Made by a program: the position numbers and the translations under genes
Part shown: positions 1-4,467 of the stretch, one piece after another
Layout: each line of letters begins with the position of its first letter
How positions within the stretch are numbered: position 1 is the first letter of the stretch
Assembly (NCBI GenBank): GCA_002339265.1
Contig: DDKG01000075.1
Span: 146,893-153,661 of the forward strand
Source: Massilia sp. UBA2604
GTDB taxonomy: Bacteria > Pseudomonadota > Gammaproteobacteria > Burkholderiales > Burkholderiaceae_D
DNA length: 6,769 bases
Direction: 5' to 3'
The notes under the pieces: generated by a model
What the model saw: the letters and a program-made list of their open reading frames with translations, nothing else
Databases searched by the model: none
What the model was told of the DNA's origin: nothing

Positions 1-114
1 GAACACGTGTACAACAACCTGGCCAATATCAGCACCAACACCAAGGCCGCCACCGGCCAGATCATGGACGTCGACTTCGCCAGCGAGAGCGCGAACATGA
101 CTTCCAACCAGATG
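1..114 (+). repeat. 114-base exact repeat shared by flagellin copies 1 and 2
   Basis: Bases 1-114 match 1088-1201 with no difference, including synonymous positions. The next 75 bases of the two genes differ at seven positions, all synonymous. The true repeat may extend left of the window. This pattern fits recent gene conversion or duplication between tandem flagellin genes. Confidence 0.9.
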
Positions 115-189
115 TTGCTGCAAGCGTCCACCGCCATGCTCAAGCAGTCGAACAGCATGTCGTCGATGGTCATGTCTCTGTTGCAATAA
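1..189 (+). CDS. fliC: Flagellin, C-terminal fragment cut by the window edge (copy 1)
   Basis: The frame is open from base 1 and ends at TAA 187-189, giving the last 62 residues of a flagellin, the subunit of the extracellular filament. The residues are the C-terminal D1/D0 helices: EHVYNNLANIS, the conserved flagellin stretch IMDVDFASESA, and a terminal MSLLQ. The protein segment is identical to residues 229-290 of the next complete flagellin (404-1276). The first 114 bases are also identical at the DNA level. The gene is truncated only because the window starts inside it; nothing suggests a pseudogene. Its own terminator follows at 233-257. The start, promoter and central region lie outside the window. 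The flagellin call is secure; the symbol is by family, and a lateral-type name (lafA-like) is possible. Confidence 0.93.
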   Translation, partial: EHVYNNLANISTNTKAATGQIMDVDFASESANMTSNQMLLQASTAMLKQSNSMSSMVMSLLQ

Positions 190-198
190 TCTCGGCAA

Positions 199-218
199 GG
201 TCGGGTTCTTACCGGACC
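199..218 (+). other. GC-rich 3'-UTR hairpin between flagellin copy 1 and its terminator
   Basis: GGTC-G-GGT at 199-206 pairs with ACC-G-GACC at 211-218 around a TCTT loop, with one central G-G mismatch. No U-tract follows. Flagellin copies 2 and 3 have a hairpin in the equivalent place, which suggests a conserved mRNA-stabilising or processing element rather than chance. Confidence 0.5.
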
Positions 219-232
219 CAGCAGGAAACTGG

Positions 233-257
233 AGGCCAGCCTTGCAGCTGGCCTTTT
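233..257 (+). terminator. Rho-independent terminator of flagellin copy 1
   Basis: AGGCCAGC (233-240) pairs perfectly with GCTGGCCT (247-254) around a six-base loop, and is followed by a short T run interrupted by CA. It lies 44 bases after the TAA. The stem shares its GGCCAGC/GCTGGCC core with the terminators of the other flagellin copies. Confidence 0.85.
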
Positions 258-299
258 CATTTTCGGTCCGAATGCGTCATGAGTGCGACGACGTCCTCA

Positions 300-355
300 G
301 TTGAAAAATTTTCCAAAAGAATTTAATGCAGCCATGGAATTAGTCGCCTTATACG
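300..355 (+). promoter_or_regulatory. Conserved promoter region of flagellin copy 2
   Basis: This AT-rich block matches the region upstream of flagellin copy 3 (2264-2322). Two parts are shared at identical spacing: AAAGAATTTAATG (316-328), and TCGCCT followed by T/C and ATAC (344-354). Eighteen bases separate G328 from G346, exactly as in the other copy, while the DNA between them differs. Two fixed boxes with a variable spacer look like -35 and -10 elements. GCCTTATA begins like the FliA (sigma-28) -10 box GCCGATAA, but matches it poorly and lies about three bases farther from the upstream box than the usual sigma-28 spacing. No sigma-54 GG-N10-GC pattern is conserved. The regulatory role is likely; the sigma factor is unresolved. 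Confidence 0.6.
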
Positions 356-363
356 GTTGAGAG

Positions 364-378
364 CGAGTGACGCACTCG
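364..378 (+). promoter_or_regulatory. Leader hairpin/dyad upstream of flagellin copy 2
   Basis: CGAGTG (364-369) and CACTCG (373-378) form a perfect 6-bp stem with an ACG loop, inside a 22-base block identical to 2328-2349. If transcription starts about 7-10 bases after the box at 346-353, this hairpin sits at or very near the mRNA 5' end. It could stabilise flagellin mRNA, or act in DNA as an operator dyad. Function is inferred. Confidence 0.55.
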
Positions 379-403
379 AAACCAACAACCATCAGGAGCC
401 ACC

Positions 404-1276
404 ATGCTGAGCCTTCACACCAATAACGCCGCCCTGTCCGCGCAGAATTCGATCTCGCGCACCCAGAGCACGCTGTCGACCTCGATGACCCGCCTGTCGA
501 CCGGCTACCGCATCAATTCGGCGATGGACGACGCCGCCGGCCTGCAGATCGCCTCGCGCCTGAAGGCCCAGACCTCGGGCATGACCGTCGCCATGCGCAA
601 CACCCAGAACTCGACTTCGATGCTGCAGACCGCCGAAGGCGCGCTGGACGAAGTGTCGAACATGCTGATCCGCATGAAAGACCTGGCCACCCAGGCTGCC
701 GACGCCTCGTCGACCGCGGACGACAAGACCGCCATGCAGGCAGAATACAATGCCCTGGGCCAGGAGCTGGGCAATGTCCTGAAAAACACCACCTTCGGCG
801 GCAAGACGCTGCTGGTCGGTACGGCCAACGACGGCACGCTGCGCGCCGGCACTCTGACATTCCAGATCGGTGCTTCGTCCAGCGAAACGATGGGCGTGTC
901 GCTGAGCGCCGCCGTGTCCGACGTCGCTTCGGCCGTCAGCGCCGCGACCGCCAACTACAGCGCAGCCTCGACCCTCGCGACCGAACTGACCGGCACCAAC
1001 GCCAACGCCACCATCGGCCGCCTGGAAACCGCCCTGGAAAACGTCGGCACCCTGCGTTCGGGCCTGGGCGCTGCCGCCAACCGCCTGGAACACGTGTACA
1101 ACAACCTGGCCAATATCAGCACCAACACCAAGGCCGCCACCGGCCAGATCATGGACGTCGACTTCGCCAGCGAGAGCGCGAACATGACTTCCAACCAGAT
1201 GCTGCTGCAAGCCTCGACCGCCATGCTCAAGCAGTCAAACAGCATGTCCTCGATGGTCATGTCGCTGCTGCAATAA
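404..1276 (+). CDS. fliC: Flagellin, short D0/D1 type (copy 2)
   Basis: A complete 290-residue flagellin, exported through the flagellar type III apparatus and polymerised into the filament. Residues 1-138 are the N-terminal D0/D1 domain, with LSTGYRINSAMDDAAGLQIA at 31-50 and the conserved helix IRMKDLATQ at 89-97. Residues 139-217 are a variable Ser/Thr/Ala-rich centre. Residues 218-290 are the C-terminal D1/D0 domain, with IMDVDFASESA at 249-259. At 290 residues there is no room for large D2/D3 outer domains. The RINSAMDDAAGLQIASRLKAQTSGM and QIGAS...ET patterns recall lateral-type (LafA) flagellins more than enterobacterial FliC. AGGAG at 394-398 lies five bases before the ATG, which fixes the start. 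It has its own promoter region upstream and a terminator at 1323-1352, so it is probably monocistronic, with possible read-through. The central Ser/Thr-rich part could be O-glycosylated (inference from the neighbouring sugar gene). Confidence 0.96.
   Translation: MLSLHTNNAALSAQNSISRTQSTLSTSMTRLSTGYRINSAMDDAAGLQIASRLKAQTSGMTVAMRNTQNSTSMLQTAEGALDEVSNMLIRMKDLATQAADASSTADDKTAMQAEYNALGQELGNVLKNTTFGGKTLLVGTANDGTLRAGTLTFQIGASSSETMGVSLSAAVSDVASAVSAATANYSAASTLATELTGTNANATIGRLETALENVGTLRSGLGAAANRLEHVYNNLANISTNTKAATGQIMDVDFASESANMTSNQMLLQASTAMLKQSNSMSSMVMSLLQ
1088..1201 (+). repeat. Partner of the 114-base repeat at window start
   Basis: Identical to 1-114. The matching part of flagellin copy 3 (3031-3144) differs at about six positions, so the exact identity is peculiar to copies 1 and 2. 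Confidence 0.9.
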
Positions 1277-1285
1277 TCTCCGGAC

Positions 1286-1309
1286 GGCCGGACGCCATCG
1301 GATCCGGCC
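1286..1309 (+). other. GC-rich 3'-UTR hairpin after flagellin copy 2
   Basis: GGCCGGA (1286-1292) pairs with TCCGGCC (1303-1309) across a ten-base loop. It has no U-tract and lies just before the true terminator, matching the two-hairpin layout seen after copies 1 and 3. Confidence 0.5.
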
Positions 1310-1322
1310 CGAACAGCATGCG

Positions 1323-1352
1323 AAAGGCCAGCCTTGCGGTTGGCCTTTTTTT
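1323..1352 (+). terminator. Rho-independent terminator of flagellin copy 2
   Basis: AAAGGCCA (1323-1330) pairs with TGGCCTTT (1341-1348). The stem extends inward through a G-U pair and two C-G pairs to a TTGC loop, giving 11 pairs. Seven T residues follow at 1346-1352. The Shine-Dalgarno of the next gene starts only five bases later. Confidence 0.92.
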
Positions 1353-1356
1353 CGTG

Positions 1357-1362
1357 AAGGGA
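1357..1362 (+). promoter_or_regulatory. Ribosome binding site of the FliK-like gene, abutting a terminator
   Basis: AAGGGA ends seven bases before the ATG at 1370 and supports that start. It begins five bases after the T run of the flagellin terminator, which leaves no room for a separate promoter downstream of the terminator. Expression must come from read-through or from a promoter inside or before the flagellin 3' end. Confidence 0.65.
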
Positions 1363-1369
1363 TTCGATC

Positions 1370-2242
1370 ATGGCCAGCATTACCCTCCCTGTCCTGCTTC
1401 CGCCGTCCACGCCTGCGCTGCCGGTGGGCGCCGTGGCCGCCGCCGCGCCGGCCGCCTTGCTCGCGGGCGGCGCCGGAACGCCGCCGCTGCCGTTCTCGCA
1501 ATCGCTGACCAGCGGCGCCGGCACACCAACCCAGTCCGCGCCGGAACCTGGCGCAGAGGGCGCGGCCATGCGTCCGGACCAGGCCAGCATGGTGCGCCAG
1601 GTGGCCTACCAACCGATGGATGCCGCCGGCCTAGCGCGCGCCTGGCGCACCCAGGTGCGCAACCACGGCAGCCAGCTGACCAGCCGTGCGCTGGCCAGTG
1701 GCGCCGGTCAGTTGTCGCCGGCACTGCTGGCAGCGGCGCAGCAGGGCCAGCCGGTGCGCCAGCCCGACCTGCTGGCGCCCCACCCGGACGCCTGGCGCTT
1801 CACCGTCCATGCCTCGGGCCAGGCTCCCCAGCATCTCGACGTGCTGTCGCAGGACGCCGACCAGCCGCCCGGCCGTCGGCGCCGCCTGCGCGCCGCCCTG
1901 CGCCTGACGCTGGAACTGGCTGACGGCAGCGCCGTCGTGGTCGATGTCGAGCCATTGCCCGGCGGTGTAGCGCTAATGCTGTGCGCCGCGGACGCTCGCA
2001 CGCTCACCCGCCTGCGCTGGCTGCAGCCGGAACTGGAAACCATGCTCGAACGCGCTGGCCTGAAAATCGTGCGCTGGGAGTTTCGCGACAGGATGCCAGC
2101 GGGCGGTGATCTTGCCCCACGCCAGGCAGCATTTGCGCACGCCGAGGCGGTGGCCCAGGCCCTGACGCCGGCGGTCTTTCGCGCCGCGGCCGAGCTGGCG
2201 CTGCTGCTGCCGGCCATGCCGCAGGCGAAGCCGGCATCGTAA
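1370..2242 (+). CDS. Putative FliK-like hook-length control protein
   Basis: A 290-residue protein with codon use (G/C-rich third positions) like its neighbours, so probably real. Residues 1-70 are rich in Ala, Pro and Gly and probably disordered. Residues 80-165 have no family I can name. Residues 172-239 (from RLRAALRLTLELADGS to LERAGLKIVRWEFR) show the pattern of the FliK C-terminal domain: two or three amphipathic strands with a short turn, then a helix of the form R..L...L..ML...G. FliK is a secreted ruler that interacts with FlhB to switch export from hook to filament subunits; a proline-rich, disordered N-terminus is usual in that family. There is no signal peptide or clear membrane segment. 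At 290 residues it is shorter than enterobacterial FliK (about 400). The position between two flagellins, with flhA and flhB nearby, supports a flagellar role but does not prove it. It could instead be an uncharacterised flagellar accessory protein. Confidence 0.6.
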   Translation: MASITLPVLLPPSTPALPVGAVAAAAPAALLAGGAGTPPLPFSQSLTSGAGTPTQSAPEPGAEGAAMRPDQASMVRQVAYQPMDAAGLARAWRTQVRNHGSQLTSRALASGAGQLSPALLAAAQQGQPVRQPDLLAPHPDAWRFTVHASGQAPQHLDVLSQDADQPPGRRRRLRAALRLTLELADGSAVVVDVEPLPGGVALMLCAADARTLTRLRWLQPELETMLERAGLKIVRWEFRDRMPAGGDLAPRQAAFAHAEAVAQALTPAVFRAAAELALLLPAMPQAKPAS

Positions 2243-2243
2243 A

Positions 2244-2260
2244 AGCGCGCTCGGCGCGCT
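2244..2260 (+). other. GC hairpin right after the FliK-like gene
   Basis: AGCGCGC (2244-2250) and GCGCGCT (2254-2260) form a perfect 7-bp stem with a TCG loop, starting one base after the TAA. No T run follows, so it is not a classical terminator. It may slow RNA decay or act as a weak terminator. It ends three bases before the conserved promoter block of flagellin copy 3. Confidence 0.5.
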
Positions 2261-2263
2261 CAG

Positions 2264-2322
2264 GTTGTGAAAATATTTCTCGAAAGAATTTAATGAGATG
2301 GCGTTGGCGGTCGCCTCATACA
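2264..2322 (+). promoter_or_regulatory. Conserved promoter region of flagellin copy 3
   Basis: The same layout as upstream of copy 2: AAAGAATTTAATG (2283-2295), an unrelated 17-base spacer, then GCCTCATAC (2313-2321). The boxes are at the same distance from each other and from the start codon (51 bases from the second box to the ATG, versus 50). Conservation of the boxes but not the spacer is the main argument for promoter function. The match to sigma-28 is only partial. Confidence 0.6.
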
Positions 2323-2330
2323 GTGAAGAG

Positions 2331-2345
2331 CGAGTGACGCACTCG
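2331..2345 (+). promoter_or_regulatory. Leader hairpin/dyad upstream of flagellin copy 3
   Basis: CGAGTG-ACG-CACTCG, identical to 364-378 upstream of copy 2 and at nearly the same distance from the ATG. The sequence between this block and the ribosome site is not conserved, so the hairpin itself appears to be under selection or recent homogenisation. Confidence 0.55.
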
Positions 2346-2370
2346 AAACAGCTATTTATCAGGAGCAAAC

Positions 2371-3219
2371 ATGCTGAGCCTTCATACCAATAACGCCGCC
2401 CTGTCCGCGCAGAATTCGATCGCACGCACACAGAGTACGCTGTCGACTTCGATGACCCGCCTGTCGACCGGCTACCGCATCAATTCGGCGATGGACGATG
2501 CCGCTGGACTGCAGATCGCTTCGCGCCTGAAAGCCCAGACCTCGGGCATGACCGTGGCCATGCGCAACACCCAGAACTCGACCTCGATGCTGCAGACTGC
2601 CGAAGGCGCACTGGACGAAGTCTCTAACATGCTGATCCGCATGAAAGATCTTGCTACCCAAGCCGCCGATGCCTCGTCGACCGATGACGACGTGGTCGCC
2701 ATGCAGGCCGAATACGATGCGCTGGGCCTGGAGCTGGGCAATGTCATGAAAAATACGACCTTCGGTGGCAAGGAGCTGTTCGTCGCCGGCACGCTGGCCG
2801 CGAACATGACCTTCCAGATCGGCGCATCGTCGAGCGAAACCATGTCGGTCGACCTGAGCGGCGACCTGACCACCCTGACCACGGCCCTGGCCACCGCCAC
2901 CACCAACTACACCACTGGCGCGACCGGTACCGAACTGGGCAGCGCCGGCGACGCGATCGGCGACCTGACCGACGCGCTCGACGCCGTCGGCGTGGTCCGT
3001 TCGGGCCTGGGCGCCGCCGCCAACCGCCTGGAACACGTGTACAACAACCTGTCCAACATCAGCACCAACACCAAGGCCGCGACCGGCACCATCATGGACG
3101 TCGACTTCGCCAGCGAAAGCGCGAACATGACTTCCAACCAGATGCTGCTGCAAGCCTCGACCGCCATGCTGAAGCAATCGAACAGCATGTCGTCGATGGT
3201 CATGTCGCTGCTGCAGTAA
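2371..3219 (+). CDS. fliC: Flagellin, short D0/D1 type (copy 3)
   Basis: A complete 282-residue flagellin, the third of the array. The first 104 residues differ from copy 2 at one position only (Ala for Ser at 18), although many codons differ silently. The centre (about 139-209) is strongly diverged and eight residues shorter, with a Thr-rich run near 167-187. The C-terminal 73 residues differ at two or three positions. The terminal domains that pack the filament core are therefore fixed, while the exposed centre varies, as expected for alternative filament subunits. ATCAGGAG upstream, with AGGAG six bases before the ATG, sets the start. Its own promoter region and leader hairpin precede it, and a strong terminator follows at 3261-3290. 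The sequence resembles lateral-type flagellins; whether it belongs to a polar or lateral filament cannot be told here. Confidence 0.96.
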   Translation: MLSLHTNNAALSAQNSIARTQSTLSTSMTRLSTGYRINSAMDDAAGLQIASRLKAQTSGMTVAMRNTQNSTSMLQTAEGALDEVSNMLIRMKDLATQAADASSTDDDVVAMQAEYDALGLELGNVMKNTTFGGKELFVAGTLAANMTFQIGASSSETMSVDLSGDLTTLTTALATATTNYTTGATGTELGSAGDAIGDLTDALDAVGVVRSGLGAAANRLEHVYNNLSNISTNTKAATGTIMDVDFASESANMTSNQMLLQASTAMLKQSNSMSSMVMSLLQ

Positions 3220-3232
3220 TCGTCATCGGCCA

Positions 3233-3251
3233 GGCCCGGGCTTCCCGGGTC
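3233..3251 (+). other. GC-rich 3'-UTR hairpin after flagellin copy 3
   Basis: CCCGGG (3235-3240) pairs with CCCGGG (3244-3249) around a CTT loop, and a G-U and a G-C pair extend the stem to eight. It precedes the terminator by ten bases, the same layout as in the other two copies. Confidence 0.5.
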
Positions 3252-3260
3252 CGCCAATGC

Positions 3261-3290
3261 AAAAAGGCCAACCTCGCGGTTGGCCTTTTT
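3261..3290. terminator. Bidirectional terminator between convergent operons
   Basis: Thirteen perfect pairs (3261-3273 with 3278-3290) around a TCGC loop. The stem starts with AAAAA and ends with TTTTT, so it gives a U-tract on both strands. It separates flagellin copy 3 (+) from the aminotransferase (-), whose stop is at 3312-3314, and likely terminates both. Confidence 0.93.
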
Positions 3291-3311
3291 CGTTGGCGCA
3301 GCCGGATCGTC

Positions 3312-4424
3312 TCATCCGTGCGCGACGATGTCGATGATCCGGTCGACGTCGGCATCGGCCAGGGCCGGATAGATCGGCAGGCACAGCACCCTGGCGGCGG
3401 CGGCCGTCGCCACCGGCAGGTTGTCGCGGCGCGCCGACGCCAGCCCCCGGTACATCGGGAAGTCCGTGATCAGCGGATAGAAGTAGCGGCGCGGGTGGAT
3501 GTCATGGCGCTTCAGGCGGTGATACAGCTCGTCGCGGCTGGCGCCGTACTCCGGCTCGACCAGGATCGGGAAATACGAGTGGTTCGCGACCTTCTCGCCC
3601 GCGCGGTCCACGCAGCGGATCCCGGCCACCGGCGCCAGCGCCGCGCGGTAACGCGCATCGATCTGGCGCCGCCGTTCGATCGCCGCGTCCACGCTCTTGA
3701 GCTGGAGCATGCCGAACGCCGCATTGATCTCGCTCATCTTGCCGTTGATGCCGGGCGCGACGACCGTGACCTCGTCGACGAAGCCGAAGTTCTTCAGGTG
3801 ATCGATGCGCTGCTTGGTGCGACGGTCCGGGCAGACGATGGCGCCGCCCTCGAAGGTGTTGAAGACCTTGGTGGCATGGAAGCTGAGCACCGACAGGTCG
3901 CCATGGCGCAGGATGCTGCCGCCGGCGTCCTCGACCCCGAAGGCATGGGCGGCGTCGTAGATCACCTTCAGGTTGTAATTGTCCGCGATCTTTTCGATCG
4001 CCGCGACGTCGCAGGGATGGCCGTAGCAATGCACCGGCAGGATGGCGGTGGTGTGCGGCGTGATCGCCGCCTCGATCCGCGCCGGGTCGAGGTTCAGGCT
4101 GCCCGGCTCGACGTCGGCGAACACCGGGGTGATGCCGTTCCAGAGCAGCGAATGGGCGGTGGCCACGAACGAGTATGGCGTCGTGATGACTTCGCCGGTG
4201 ATGCGCGCGGCCTGCAGGGCGGTCACCAGCGCCAGCGTGCCGTTCGAGAACAGGGCCAGGTGCTCCACGCCCAGGTAGTCGCACAAGGCCTGCTCGAGCT
4301 GCTGGTGGAACGGTCCGCCATTGGTCAGGATCCGCTTGTCCCAGATCTCCTGCAGGTAGGGATAGAACTCTTCCAGCGGCGGCAGATGCGGCTGGGTCAC
4401 GTAGATCGGTTTCGCGTCACTCAT
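3312..4424 (-). CDS. DegT/DnrJ/EryC1/StrS-family nucleotide-sugar aminotransferase, VioA-like
   Basis: A 370-residue cytoplasmic PLP enzyme of the sugar aminotransferase family, which transfers an amino group, usually from glutamate, to a keto-sugar nucleotide. Visible landmarks are SNGTLAL at 60-66 (cofactor phosphate site), YDAAHAFG at 156-163 with Asp157 for the pyridine nitrogen, SFHATK at 181-186 with Lys186 as the Schiff-base lysine, EGGAIV at 192-197, and GINGKMSEINAAFG at 225-238. All key residues are present and the length is normal. The opening (VTQPHLPPLEEF, then a LTNGGPFH motif) and the SFHATKVFNTFEGGAI segment recall VioA, which makes dTDP-4-amino-4,6-dideoxyglucose (viosamine). 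That substrate call is from memory of the family and is an inference. The start at 4424 is chosen for its GGAGGAG site; upstream extension to 4559 would overlap flhA and adds no homologous sequence. It follows flhA by 43 bases without a terminator, so is likely in the flhBA operon. A role in flagellin glycosylation is plausible. Confidence 0.92.
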   Translation of the reverse strand: MSDAKPIYVTQPHLPPLEEFYPYLQEIWDKRILTNGGPFHQQLEQALCDYLGVEHLALFSNGTLALVTALQAARITGEVITTPYSFVATAHSLLWNGITPVFADVEPGSLNLDPARIEAAITPHTTAILPVHCYGHPCDVAAIEKIADNYNLKVIYDAAHAFGVEDAGGSILRHGDLSVLSFHATKVFNTFEGGAIVCPDRRTKQRIDHLKNFGFVDEVTVVAPGINGKMSEINAAFGMLQLKSVDAAIERRRQIDARYRAALAPVAGIRCVDRAGEKVANHSYFPILVEPEYGASRDELYHRLKRHDIHPRRYFYPLITDFPMYRGLASARRDNLPVATAAAARVLCLPIYPALADADVDRIIDIVAHG

Positions 4425-4430
4425 GCTTTG

Positions 4431-4437
4431 CTCCTCC
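4431..4437 (-). promoter_or_regulatory. Strong ribosome binding site deciding the aminotransferase start
   Basis: On the minus strand this reads GGAGGAG, six bases before the ATG at 4424. It identifies that ATG as the start rather than the in-frame upstream codon at 4559. The 43-base gap to the flhA stop (4425-4467) holds no convincing terminator or promoter. Confidence 0.85.
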
Positions 4438-4467
4438 AGGGGACACGGCGCCGCGCCCCCGCCTGCG

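Noticed and set aside
279..326. Fifteen-codon open frame (starting MSATTSSVEK) upstream of flagellin copy 2
   Set aside because: No ribosome site, overlaps the conserved promoter block, and no equivalent exists upstream of copy 3.
336..348. Possible sigma-54 (-24/-12) promoter before flagellin copy 2
   Set aside because: GG and GC are eight rather than ten bases apart, and the pattern is not kept upstream of copy 3.
392..1210. Long minus-strand open frame antisense to flagellin copy 2, with a similar one at 2359-3177
   Set aside because: Both are shadows of the flagellin genes: they exist because of high GC in third positions, show His/Gly/Arg-rich nonsense composition, and lie opposite strongly conserved protein. 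Their similarity only reflects similarity of the flagellins.
1318..1923. Plus-strand open frame overlapping the FliK-like gene in another frame
   Set aside because: It starts inside the flagellin terminator region, has Arg/Pro/Ala-rich shadow composition, and lacks the ribosome site that the 1370 frame has.
1..3290. Repeated segments as a possible CRISPR array or mobile element
   Set aside because: The repeats are homologous parts of flagellin genes and their regulatory flanks; there are no short regular repeats with spacers, no transposase and no terminal inverted repeats.
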